NCBI GenBank assembly: GCA_947243795.1
Contig: OX365929.1
Span: 868,001-932,000 of the forward strand
Source: Saccharomyces uvarum
Taxonomy: Eukaryota; Ascomycota; Saccharomycetes; Saccharomycetales; Saccharomycetaceae
Direction: 5' to 3'
Length of the DNA: 64,000 bases
Shown here: positions 56,070-64,000 of the stretch, piece after piece
Position numbering within the stretch: position 1 is the first letter of the stretch
How the letters are laid out: every line of letters begins with the position of its first letter
The notes under the pieces: generated by a model
Told to the model about the DNA's origin: nothing
Seen by the model: the letters and a program-made list of their open reading frames with translations, nothing else
Databases searched by the model: none
Made by a program: the position numbers and the translations under genes

Positions 56070-56275
56070 GATAATTTGACATTTATATAGAAAAGCTTGT
56101 AAATAAGATATCATTATACCTTTTCTTACTCATTTATTCCGTTACATCCGTATTATACGTATCAATAATTCGACACTACGTTAAATTTAATTCTGTATAA
56201 AAAAGTCGTTACTGAAATATCATAAAGTATACAACCACGTATGCTAGTAAAACAAATGAGAATGTTTTTGTCTAA

Positions 56276-58363
56276 TTAAGCCCCTAAAAGATGTGTGTTT
56301 TCGTCTGGGTCATCCGAGTCTGTTAAATATTCGTCACTATCTACTTCATCATCTTCTGTTTCTTTCAATATTTCAGCGTAATTCATGATTTTGTCCCAAT
56401 CAGGAAACAATACATAGTAGGATTCGACCAAGCCAATCAAAAGCATAGCACTTCCAATACCAATCCAGAGGCCATACAACTTCATATCAAAGAACCAACT
56501 TAATACCAGTGCTAATGGGATCCCAAATAGGTAGTATGCCAAGAGATTTACTATACTTCCTAAGGATTGCATACCTTGACCTCTGAGACATGATCCCGCA
56601 ACAGCATTAAGTGAATCGAAATTTTGGATAATACCTACCAAGGGCAATACTTGCGCGATCAGTTTAACAACTTCGGGATCTTTTGAATAAACATTGGCAA
56701 TTATGTTACGTCCAAATACGAGTATGCAACAATTAACAAATCCGGCAATAAATGAGAATGATAGTCCAACTTGGGAAGAAATGTGTGCGAAATCAGTTCT
56801 CTTTGCACCAATGAAGTTGGCAATTCTCGTAGAGGCAGATATACCGATCGCGAAAGGGACCATATAGAGTAATGCTGCCATAGTGGACACTGCAGATTGG
56901 GCAGCCAAATAACTAACGCCGTAATATGCACTAAACAATGTTAGTAGTTCATATGATAGTTCTTCGGCTTCTAACATAACAATACCTGAGAAGGCCAGAT
57001 GTCCCAAATCGTTCCAATGGGTTAAGGCCTTTTTCGAAAACCCGCCCCAGCATTTTCTTCCTTCAATATGTAATGCATAAAGCAATAGTAAGAAAAACAT
57101 TAGCCAGAAGTTAATAACCACTGCGATTGCAGCCCCAATGAAGCCAACTCCGATGTACTTATTCCAAACAAGTGTGTAACTGACCAAAACGTTCAAAGGA
57201 GCGCATATCGTTAGAACGTAAATGCCTGCATCAAAGATACCTTGGGCTTGTAGAAATCGTTTCAGGTTCTCGAAAAATATGTATGCTGGCGCCCCTAGTA
57301 TTAAAACTCTTAAAAATCTTGACGTTAAGTTGATTAGTTCTTTTTCAGGAATGATATAAGAAAGAAGAGGCTCAGAATACCACCATAAGAACGCAAAAGG
57401 AATATATATGACCATTGAAAAAGCAATACAACGTTGAAAATGAACCCCGACACTGTAGTACCTTCCAGAACCGTATGCTTGAGGACAAAGAGTATCGAGA
57501 CTAGTGGCAATACCTTCAAATATGGCTAATGTGATATTGGAAGTCATAGAAGCTAACGATACAGCAGCTAGCTCGTTCTTACCTAGATGACCCACGGTTA
57601 ATGAACAGACCATAGGGAAAATTTGTTCCAGTAAAAATGTAAAAATTAAAGGAAAAGAATAGGATGCTAAGACTTTTGTTTCTGATTTGAAGGTCACATT
57701 ACTATGAGCCAATGCAGCTAGCGCTTCTGAATCATTCTCATCTACGTCTTGGTAGATTGTGGGCACCGAACCTCGACTGTTTACAGATACAAATGATGGC
57801 CTTCTACGATGCGAGATACCTTTGGCTTCCATTGTTACATTTTGGTTTTGTTTCTGTTTCTGGGCTTGGAGTCTGTTCATGAATTCATCATATTCCAGTT
57901 CTCTTCCGGGATATTCTTGTATTCTATCGGGTGTGTTGCTTTGACATTCCTCCTCATTATCAGAGTTATACACTGACGAGTATCGTCGTTCATGTTCATG
58001 TAGAATCCAGTCAACGTCCTGCGGAGAAAGGTCAGGAGTCTCTGACACCCTCGAAGGTAAAGAAATGGTTCTACTAAGCTCACCATCCCCCTCGTCATGG
58101 TAATATAAGTCAGGTTCTTCTTCAATATTTCCTAAGTACGGACTTGGTTCATGTACGTTACTTCCGAAATCGACTGTTAAAGACCTAAAACTTCTTTGAT
58201 CAGTGTTCCTTTTTTTTGCACGAAACTTACGCACTAGAGGATTTTTCTTGTTGGGAGGAAGAAAACCTAACGATATCCTCCTATGAGTATTACCAATACC
58301 CATACCATTCGTTCGGAGCGAAGGATGTACTTCTGAGAGAGTTTTAGACAGAATCCCAGCCAT
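56276..58363 (-). CDS. YDR338C: MATE-family multidrug/toxin extrusion transporter
   Basis: Predicted cation-coupled MATE antiporter; substrate unknown. The 695-residue product equals the S. cerevisiae YDR338C length. It has a cytosolic Ser/Arg-rich N-terminus of about 225 residues and then about 12 membrane helices. MATE landmarks include SYSFPLIFTFLLEQIFP, LDTLCPQAYGSG and SCLRGQGMQSLGSIVNL. The acidic tail ends TDSDDPDENTHLLGA, a possible dileucine-type sorting signal. The open frame extends nine codons upstream from a TTG; the first ATG is 58363. ERC1 is the related paralog elsewhere. Confidence 0.94.
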   Translation of the reverse strand: MAGILSKTLSEVHPSLRTNGMGIGNTHRRISLGFLPPNKKNPLVRKFRAKKRNTDQRSFRSLTVDFGSNVHEPSPYLGNIEEEPDLYYHDEGDGELSRTISLPSRVSETPDLSPQDVDWILHEHERRYSSVYNSDNEEECQSNTPDRIQEYPGRELEYDEFMNRLQAQKQKQNQNVTMEAKGISHRRRPSFVSVNSRGSVPTIYQDVDENDSEALAALAHSNVTFKSETKVLASYSFPLIFTFLLEQIFPMVCSLTVGHLGKNELAAVSLASMTSNITLAIFEGIATSLDTLCPQAYGSGRYYSVGVHFQRCIAFSMVIYIPFAFLWWYSEPLLSYIIPEKELINLTSRFLRVLILGAPAYIFFENLKRFLQAQGIFDAGIYVLTICAPLNVLVSYTLVWNKYIGVGFIGAAIAVVINFWLMFFLLLLYALHIEGRKCWGGFSKKALTHWNDLGHLAFSGIVMLEAEELSYELLTLFSAYYGVSYLAAQSAVSTMAALLYMVPFAIGISASTRIANFIGAKRTDFAHISSQVGLSFSFIAGFVNCCILVFGRNIIANVYSKDPEVVKLIAQVLPLVGIIQNFDSLNAVAGSCLRGQGMQSLGSIVNLLAYYLFGIPLALVLSWFFDMKLYGLWIGIGSAMLLIGLVESYYVLFPDWDKIMNYAEILKETEDDEVDSDEYLTDSDDPDENTHLLGA

Positions 58364-58857
58364 TCTCTTACCTTTCTTTTCTTTAGCCAAATAGCAACTT
58401 ATTTGTAGTTAATTATATTTCTAGTATATCTTGCAATGTTCAGTTTTATCTGTTAGTTACCAATATATAGAGCAGCCTTGCTTAGGTAAAACTGTTCGAG
58501 TTTTGTCCCTTTGGTTGCGCGGAACAGAAAACCCTTCAAAAGAAACACATTATATATCACGTGGATTCGATAGAAATGTTGGTATAAAACGGCAATGATT
58601 AGACAGAAAAACGCTAACTAATACGTAGCTGTAATATTTATTGCACGGCTCAAGACACATCATCTCCTTTCTTTGTCCCGTATAGAGAGAACCATAATCT
58701 AATCTGCTTCAACGAGAAGAAATATTTTTATTTTCTCTAGGTTCTTTAAAAGCATCTGTATCTGTTTGTATACCCGTTAAAGTTGCTAATATAAAAATAC
58801 TATACACAATAAATTTAAAATGGTTGCACTTATTTCTTAGAGGCAAGCACATGTACC
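58364..58857. promoter_or_regulatory. YDR338C promoter and FCF1 3' end
   Basis: 494 AT-rich bases between two minus-strand genes, with a Cbf1-type E-box at 58556-58563. No gene seen. Confidence 0.5.
58556..58563. promoter_or_regulatory. E-box (Cbf1-type) upstream of YDR338C
   Basis: ATCACGTG matches the Cbf1 consensus RTCACGTG and contains the palindrome CACGTG. It lies about 195 bases upstream of the transporter ATG. Pho4 or Tye7 could also bind; choice cannot be made from sequence. Confidence 0.5.
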
Positions 58858-59427
58858 TTAAAAGACGTCTGGTAGTTTTTCGATGACGTATGCGTGGCCT
58901 CCTACACTCATTAATGGAATGCCGGGGATTTTTCTAATTCTTTGTTTCAAACCAGCATCGTTCGTAGCCACAATGTAACATTTATGTTGTAAAACTCTAT
59001 GCACTAAACAGTCATCTGCATATGTACCCTTGTGCGAGCAGCTTAGTCTCTTTATCCTTGGATCGCGAGCAAGTTTCAAGGCAATACGGTATTTGGGCCC
59101 CAACTTTTCCAGTTCCGCCATTACACAGTCTGTGATTAACGGATTACACTTTGCGAGAAGGCAGTCCATCATGCCTCTAACAATATCAACTTTCTTTTGG
59201 ATGGAGAAATTTATGAAATTGGTATCTATCAGAACTTGGTAAGGTGGCTTTATGGCTTCATTGTATTGGAAGAAAAGAGCACTCGACACTTGTGGTATGT
59301 TTCTAGTTAACTCAGGGTCTTCTTTATCTTTAATGCCTTCCTGGTTTGCCTTCAACCTTTGATCTTTCTTGGTGTTTAATGTTCTTTTTACTAACCCGAA
59401 CTTTCTTGTTTTCTTAGCCTTACCCAT
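58858..59427 (-). CDS. FCF1: PIN-domain SSU processome factor Fcf1
   Basis: Nucleolar PIN-domain protein of the SSU processome needed for cleavage at sites A0, A1 and A2 in 18S rRNA maturation. The 189-residue product is the family length. A basic N-terminus (MGKAKKTRKFGLVKRTLNTKK) precedes the PIN fold. PIN acidic residues are visible as Asp68 in VLIDTNF, a central DDCLV and VATNDAGLKQRIR. The C-terminus IPLMSVGGHAYVIEKLP is highly conserved. UTP23 is the related family member but is longer. Confidence 0.97.
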   Translation of the reverse strand: MGKAKKTRKFGLVKRTLNTKKDQRLKANQEGIKDKEDPELTRNIPQVSSALFFQYNEAIKPPYQVLIDTNFINFSIQKKVDIVRGMMDCLLAKCNPLITDCVMAELEKLGPKYRIALKLARDPRIKRLSCSHKGTYADDCLVHRVLQHKCYIVATNDAGLKQRIRKIPGIPLMSVGGHAYVIEKLPDVF

Positions 59428-59540
59428 ATTTGATTACAGTGATAGTCTTGATATCCTCGTCCGATTTGTGAAGCCAGAGTTGTTGTATGGTGTTGAGGAG
59501 CGATGTTGTACATGGGCATCGCTTAAATAAAATTTAATAT

Positions 59541-59552
59541 TGAAAATTTTTT
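59541..59552 (-). promoter_or_regulatory. RRPE element upstream of FCF1
   Basis: TGAAAATTTTTT here reads AAAAAATTTTCA on the gene strand, containing the RRPE core AAAAATTTT, about 115 bases before the FCF1 ATG. A partial PAC-like GCGATG (reverse of GCATCGC, around 59517) lies between. This fits a ribosome-biogenesis gene. Confidence 0.55.
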
Positions 59553-59755
59553 GACGTTCGGAATGATAGAATAAGGCATATTGCTAAGACGTCGCTTTAT
59601 TACACATGGTAATATCAGGACAAGACAAGCACTTTTGCAAGCATGCTTTGGCCGACAAATTATTTGACAAAATAGCAAAAGCTCCTAAATCATTAATGTG
59701 TTGTGACAGGGTGTAAAGAAGCCATGAAAAGTTGATTAAAAACCAAAAAAGAAAT

Positions 59756-59856
59756 CGTCACAGACAGGATTCGAACCTGCGCAGGTAAAACCCAATGCCT
59801 AATTGCTTTTCTGAGGAAATAGCAGGGCATCGCCTTAACCACTCGGCCACTGGGAC
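59756..59856 (-). tRNA. tS(GCU): tRNA-Ser (GCU) with an intron
   Basis: The reverse strand reads GTCCCAGTGGCCGAGTGGTT at the 5' end, has anticodon GCT, the long variable arm of a serine tRNA, the B box GGTTCGAATCC and discriminator G. An intron of about 19 bases follows the anticodon (after TGCTA). The acceptor stem pairs normally except position 4-69, which is C-U. The gene lies 329 bases upstream of FCF1, with its own 5' flank facing the arginyl-tRNA synthetase side. Confidence 0.96.
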
Positions 59857-60564
59857 AGAAACATTGTATAGTCCATCGTCTGCCACTACTATATATTGCA
59901 GAAATACTAATATAGGAGAAGTTTAATAGATAAAAGCATAAATTCAAATGATATTCATAAGTGTTGAAAGTTGGTAGCTAGTAATGGGTAATAATTAAGA
60001 ATAAGCGGTTCAATCTTAAATTATTCAATAGAGGTATATAAAACAGGCGCTGGTTGGATATATGAAACCTAATGGTATAAGTGTAGTTCAGAACTGAATT
60101 ATAAGGTATTTGGTATAACTAATCTCCTTGTATGTTAGTATGTAGTCAATTTATTAATTAATAGAACTTTAACTTTATCATCACTAAATACCAGATATGG
60201 TTATCCGTTTTGGTTCAGTTTTGTATCTTATACGAATAAACATATATCCGAAATCACTTACCGCGGCACTTAGATAAGCTAATATAGATGTACACCCTTA
60301 TTGAATCAGTAAATACGTGATCAAAAAGACTATATGCGTGAGTACTTGAAAGCATGTTAATGAAGTTGTGAAGTACTTTGGTTTATTTCGACTTTTATTC
60401 TTTCCATTATTGTGATTTGGCCTTTTTTATACAGTTTATATTCAATTAACTTTAATTATATGAATTTTGGTTTTACAAGAAACACATTCTAAATTAAATG
60501 CTTGTAAATTATTGATTGTTACAGAAGCAGAGTAAATTCGAAGGTTGACATTCTTGGAAATGTT
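59857..60564. other. AT-rich intergenic region 5' of tRNA-Ser
   Basis: About 700 bases between the tRNA-Ser 5' end and the arginyl-tRNA synthetase stop, with no supported gene. The zone up to a few hundred bases upstream of a tRNA is the favoured target of Ty elements. A TGTTGA sequence at 59962 and a TATATAAAA box near 60035-60043 could be remnants of a solo LTR. I could not match it to the delta, sigma or tau LTRs I remember, so this stays a suspicion. Confidence 0.35.
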
Positions 60565-62388
60565 TTACATTCTTTCGACAGGAGTCAAACCTAACAAGCA
60601 CATACCATTGTATAAGACTTGTCTAGCAGCACCATATAGAGCCAAACGGGCAGTTGCCAATTCTTCAGTTTGACCAGCAACCCATAAGACGTCGTAACAA
60701 GAAGAAACTTGATGAGTCAACTTGAATAGGTATGTTACTACAGTTGTTGGTTCATGAGTCTTGATGGCATTTCTCAAAACATCAGGATATTGACCCAATA
60801 ATCTGATTAGCAATATAGCAGCAGGTTCGCTTAACAATGAGAAGTCAGCATTTATCCATTTGTCTTCGGTGATTTCGGAAGCATTTCTTTCAACTGATCT
60901 TAATCTCGAGTGAGCGTATTGTAAGTATGGACCAGTGTCACCTTCGAATGAAAGCATTCTTTCCCATTTAAACTCATAGTTATTGATACGCTTACCTTGC
61001 ATATCTTGAATCATAACGGCAGAGATACCAACTAAATCAGCGACTTCTTCTGGATGCTCAATTTGAGCGTATTTATTTTCATTCTTTTTCATAACGTCAT
61101 GCATTTTTTCTTTAGTTTCCTCTAAAATGTTGTCTAAGAATACGACAGTACCCTTTCTAGTTGACATACCTTGAACCATACCAAAATTGACATGTTGTAA
61201 TTTGTTAGCCCATTCAAAACCCATTTGTTTCAAAATTTCGAAGAATTGAGCAGCGTGCAAATCTTGTTGAGAAGCAATAACGTATATCATTTTATCGAAG
61301 TGATATTTTTCATAACGGTCCATAGCAGCACCGACATCTCTAGTTAAATATAGTGTAGTACCGTCTGATTTTTGGACAATAGCCTTCCCTAACTTCTTGT
61401 TGAATTTTGTTAAGTCAATCAAAACCGCACCCTTATCTTCATGTGTCAAACCGTTCTTGTTAAACAGGTCAATGGCTTTGAGCATGGATTCTTTAGAAAC
61501 TTGAGATTCCCCAGAGTAAACGTCGTATTTGATGTTCAAACGAGCATAAGTGTCGATGTATTTGTCAATAGAAAACTCACGGAATCTTTTCCAAATCTTT
61601 AAAGCTTCCTCATCGCCGTCTTCCATTCTCTTAAAATATTCACGGGCTTTTCCGTTAGTGGATTTTTCTAATGGAATTGTATCACCTTCCTCTTCGATAT
61701 CCTTGTTAATATGGACGTAAACATCAAATAAATGGTGAATTGGATCCTTGATTAAAGCTTCTTCACTACCATATCTTTCAAAACCAACAGCCAACAGACC
61801 AAATTGCTTGCCCCAGTCACCCAAGTAGTTCATTCTGATAACTTCCCAGCCTAATTTTTCATAAAGGTTAGCTAAAAACCCACCAATGATAGTGGATCTC
61901 AAATGACCAGCATGGAATGGCTTTGCAATATTTGGAGAGGAAAATTCGATTATGACTTTCTTGTTTTCAACTAATTTGCATGAACCATACTCTTCCTTTC
62001 TGGTCAAAACATCTGGAATAACAAGCTTGGCTAAAAATTGAGGGTTAAAAAAGAATTGGATGAATGGACCATTGGCTTCAACCTTTTCCAAGAAATCGCC
62101 ACATGGAAATTTTTCAGACCATTCAACGGCTAGAGCTTTTGGATTAGCACCTTTGATCCTCAATCTTGGGACGGGGATTAATAAATCACCTCTATCCATA
62201 GTATTTGTCCATTCCAAGGCTGGAAAAATGATAGAAGTTTCTACGCCGGATATTTTGCTCAGTTCTTGAGAAATGTAGTTTCTCATCAAATCCACGACGT
62301 TGACGTCAGGATGAGAACCTTCAGCGACAGCAGGTTCTGCAATAGATAGCTTTTTTAATTGAGAAATCATGTTTTCTGTGCTAGCCAT
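60565..62388 (-). CDS. YDR341C: Cytosolic arginyl-tRNA synthetase
   Basis: Class I enzyme charging tRNA-Arg in the cytosol. The 607-residue product equals the S. cerevisiae length. An N-terminal tRNA D-loop-binding (Arg_tRNA_synt_N) domain covers about 25-140. The catalytic domain has the HIGH-type motif HAGH at 159-162 inside NIAKPFHAGHLRST, and MSTRKG near 406-411 in the place of KMSKS. The C-terminal DALR anticodon-binding domain ends GLTPVERM, with Met as the last residue, as in other ArgRS. The first ATG is 62388; a 14-codon upstream extension opens with TTG only. MSR1, elsewhere, is the mitochondrial enzyme. Confidence 0.96.
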   Translation of the reverse strand: MASTENMISQLKKLSIAEPAVAEGSHPDVNVVDLMRNYISQELSKISGVETSIIFPALEWTNTMDRGDLLIPVPRLRIKGANPKALAVEWSEKFPCGDFLEKVEANGPFIQFFFNPQFLAKLVIPDVLTRKEEYGSCKLVENKKVIIEFSSPNIAKPFHAGHLRSTIIGGFLANLYEKLGWEVIRMNYLGDWGKQFGLLAVGFERYGSEEALIKDPIHHLFDVYVHINKDIEEEGDTIPLEKSTNGKAREYFKRMEDGDEEALKIWKRFREFSIDKYIDTYARLNIKYDVYSGESQVSKESMLKAIDLFNKNGLTHEDKGAVLIDLTKFNKKLGKAIVQKSDGTTLYLTRDVGAAMDRYEKYHFDKMIYVIASQQDLHAAQFFEILKQMGFEWANKLQHVNFGMVQGMSTRKGTVVFLDNILEETKEKMHDVMKKNENKYAQIEHPEEVADLVGISAVMIQDMQGKRINNYEFKWERMLSFEGDTGPYLQYAHSRLRSVERNASEITEDKWINADFSLLSEPAAILLIRLLGQYPDVLRNAIKTHEPTTVVTYLFKLTHQVSSCYDVLWVAGQTEELATARLALYGAARQVLYNGMCLLGLTPVERM

Positions 62389-62983
62389 TTTGTAACTAGA
62401 TAATCTGTTGATTTCACTCCCAATTATCAAAGTGTAAATACACTATTCAAAATATATGTCATAATTTTATCATGTTCATTCCAACAGGTGCATTGTGAAA
62501 TTGAGAAGAAAATTTTTTTTTCGCTTCGCATCATCGAAGGACGTTTTTTCTGTAATTGCAAAAAGATATGAGTCAGTTATCCCTACCTGCCCTAAAACAA
62601 ACCTCAAAGCTGAGTACATGTTAAACAAAATCCTTATATCCTTAGCATTTTGGGAGCGCTCTGCTATCGCAGGTGCCTTTCGTTAAATAAGGCACTGTTA
62701 AAGATATAAAAAAAGTATAACCGTAGATACTAGTAAGTAATCAAGCTGTTTGCTCTATCTCTATCTTATATTTCCCTCTGTGACAATTTCCTTGTCCCAT
62801 TTTTCTGCGTAGCAACAAATAAATAATAAAAAGAATTTGAAATATTAAACTTTATTAGTTTTGTTTATGTTAAAAAGAGTATATACTTTTTATAATATCA
62901 TTAAAATATAAAATCAGAATTAATGTGCATTTTAGATGCACGGATATTAGAACAGTGTCATGAATTAATTAATTGTTCGAAGA
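62389..62983. promoter_or_regulatory. Arginyl-tRNA synthetase promoter and HXT 3' end
   Basis: 595 bases between two minus-strand genes. It holds a Gcn4 site at 62569-62575, an A-rich/T-rich GAAAATTTTTTTTT stretch at about 62507-62520, and the AT-rich HXT 3' region (62820-62980). No gene seen. Confidence 0.6.
62569..62575. promoter_or_regulatory. Gcn4 site upstream of arginyl-tRNA synthetase
   Basis: TGAGTCA (TGACTCA on the other strand) is a perfect Gcn4 site about 180 bases before the ATG, in the position usual for amino-acid biosynthesis and some aminoacyl-tRNA synthetase genes. General amino-acid control is therefore likely. Confidence 0.65.
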
Positions 62984-64000
62984 TTACTTTCTGCTGAACA
63001 TTCTCTTGTACATTGGCTTGTCGTCATGCATCAAAGCATCGGCATCATAGTCAGCGTTTCTTCTGGATGGTGGAACCCAAGAAGCAGACTTCCATGGCAA
63101 AACACCTTCTTCCCACATGGTGTTGACTTCTTCCAAAGTTAAACCCTTGGTTTCTGGAACAACCAACAAAACGTAGAAGAACATGAAGGCCAAACATCCC
63201 ATGAAAACGTAACCGTAGTAGAAGTCAATGGCACCGGTAATAAATGGAGTGAAGAAACCAATCAAGAAACCCCACAACCAGTTACAGGCTTGAGCAACAG
63301 ACATACACTTGGATTTAACTCTTAATGGGAAAGTTTCAGAGTTGACGACGAAAGGAATTGGAGCCCAGGTAGTAGCGAAACAGAAAATATAGAAACAGGC
63401 AAAGACAATCATACAGTTACCAGCACCCTTAGATGATGGTTGACTTTTACCGTTAGGCCATAATCTAGTAACACCGACAGAAGCGAAAACAACCATACAA
63501 GCGGTCATGGAAGCGGCACCCCACAATAAACAAGTACGACGACCATATTTCTCAACAACGTAGATACCAACAAAGGTGGAAGCAAAGTTAACAATACCCA
63601 AAACAATAGAGGTTTCGAAAGAGTCACTCATACCGACAGCCTTGAAAATGGTGGTACCATAGTAGAAGAAATAGTTATCACCTGTCAATTGTTGTAGAGA
63701 TTGAATCATGGCACCCATAATCAAACGTTGTAAAATCTTATTTTTAGTTTGAAATAATTCGCCCCAGGAAGCACTACCAGCCAATTTTTCAGCTTCAATA
63801 CCAGCTAAAACACCTTCCACTTCGGCCAAGACAGATGGATCATCGACAGCAACCTTGTTGGAAATAGCAATGGAACGCTTAGCTTCTTCGACCTTACCGA
63901 CTTCAGCCAAGTAACGTGGAGACTCTGGAACAAAAGTCATACCACCAATCATAAACAAGGCCCAAGCGAAACCTAGACCCAATGGGACTCTCCATTGCAC
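62984..64000 (-). CDS. HXT7: Hexose transporter, HXT6/HXT7 type (3' part only)
   Basis: Plasma-membrane glucose facilitator of the major facilitator superfamily. Only the last 338 codons lie in the window; the frame is open through base 64000. The first ~230 residues, including the start, are missing because of the window edge and not a mutation. Visible sugar-porter landmarks are PESPRYL after helix 6, [17 protein letters not shown] in helix 7, EKYGRR between helices 8 and 9, and [11 protein letters not shown] after helix 12. Position next to arginyl-tRNA synthetase points to the HXT7/HXT6 locus, and most of the central loop agrees. Helix 10 and the tail ([11 protein letters not shown]) resemble HXT1/HXT3/HXT4 instead. 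Confidence 0.85.
   Translation of the reverse strand: MQWRVPLGLGFAWALFMIGGMTFVPESPRYLAEVGKVEEAKRSIAISNKVAVDDPSVLAEVEGVLAGIEAEKLAGSASWGELFQTKNKILQRLIMGAMIQSLQQLTGDNYFFYYGTTIFKAVGMSDSFETSIVLGIVNFASTFVGIYVVEKYGRRTCLLWGAASMTACMVVFASVGVTRLWPNGKSQPSSKGAGNCMIVFACFYIFCFATTWAPIPFVVNSETFPLRVKSKCMSVAQACNWLWGFLIGFFTPFITGAIDFYYGYVFMGCLAFMFFYVLLVVPETKGLTLEEVNTMWEEGVLPWKSASWVPPSRRNADYDADALMHDDKPMYKRMFSRK

Noticed and set aside
58364-58390. Nine-codon basic extension of the MATE transporter
   Set aside because: It opens with TTG; the ATG at 58363 matches the known start.
59693-59947. An 84-codon minus-strand frame
   Set aside because: It runs through the tRNA-Ser gene, which fully explains the sequence.
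62389-62430. Possible near-cognate (TTG) extension of arginyl-tRNA synthetase, as known for GRS1 in yeast
   Set aside because: The 14 residues are not clearly a presequence (one Lys, one Arg, one Glu), and a separate mitochondrial enzyme, MSR1, is known in Saccharomyces. Not supported without N-terminal data.

Overview
The window is nuclear DNA from a budding yeast of the genus Saccharomyces. Thirty-two protein genes and two intron-bearing tRNA genes can be recognised. Their order and strands match, as far as I can recall, the right arm of S. cerevisiae chromosome IV from TFB1 (YDR311W) to the HXT6/7 hexose-transporter locus (YDR342C). The proteins are clearly homologous gene by gene but differ from the S. 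cerevisiae sequences I remember: the N-terminal third of SWR1, the tail of GPI8, linkers in PEX3 and the HXT C-terminus all differ at many positions. This suggests a sister species of S. cerevisiae rather than an S. cerevisiae strain. I cannot name the species without alignments.

Layout. 0-10.6 kb: TFB1 (TFIIH), SSF2 (60S assembly), PIB1 (FYVE/RING ligase), RAD34 (repair), IPK1 (InsP6 synthesis), OMS1 (mitochondrial methyltransferase-like). 10.7-19 kb: tRNA-Phe, HIM1, intron-containing MCM21 (kinetochore), YFT2 (FIT2 family), SWA2 (auxilin), DAD4 (DASH), ASP1 (asparaginase). 19-34 kb: MRPL35 and TIM11 (mitochondrial), PEP7 (endosomal FYVE), UTP4 (SSU processome), YCG1 (condensin), LAM2 (sterol transfer). 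34-44 kb: SKP1, PEX3, UBX5, GPI8, IRC3, RQC1. 44-56 kb: SWR1, MSN5, MRX8, MRPS28. 56-64 kb: a MATE transporter, FCF1, tRNA-Ser, cytosolic arginyl-tRNA synthetase, and the 3' part of a hexose transporter cut by the window edge.

The genes are ordinary single-copy housekeeping genes, each with its own promoter; there is no operon. Some themes recur by chance or by shared regulation. Ribosome assembly (SSF2, UTP4, FCF1) carries RRPE elements, with PAC elements at SSF2 and UTP4. Mitochondrial functions are OMS1, MRPL35, TIM11, IRC3, MRX8 and MRPS28. PI3P/endosome functions are PIB1 and PEP7, and chromosome segregation functions are MCM21, DAD4 and YCG1. Intergenic regions are short and mostly explained by promoters and 3' ends. 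I found no CRISPR array, plasmid, prophage, intact transposon or gene cluster that would count as a previously undescribed system. The points most worth checking are alternative starts (IPK1, YFT2, PEX3), the short MCM21 intron with an off-consensus branch point, an apparent paralog mosaic in the HXT gene, and one unassigned small reading frame upstream of MRPL35.
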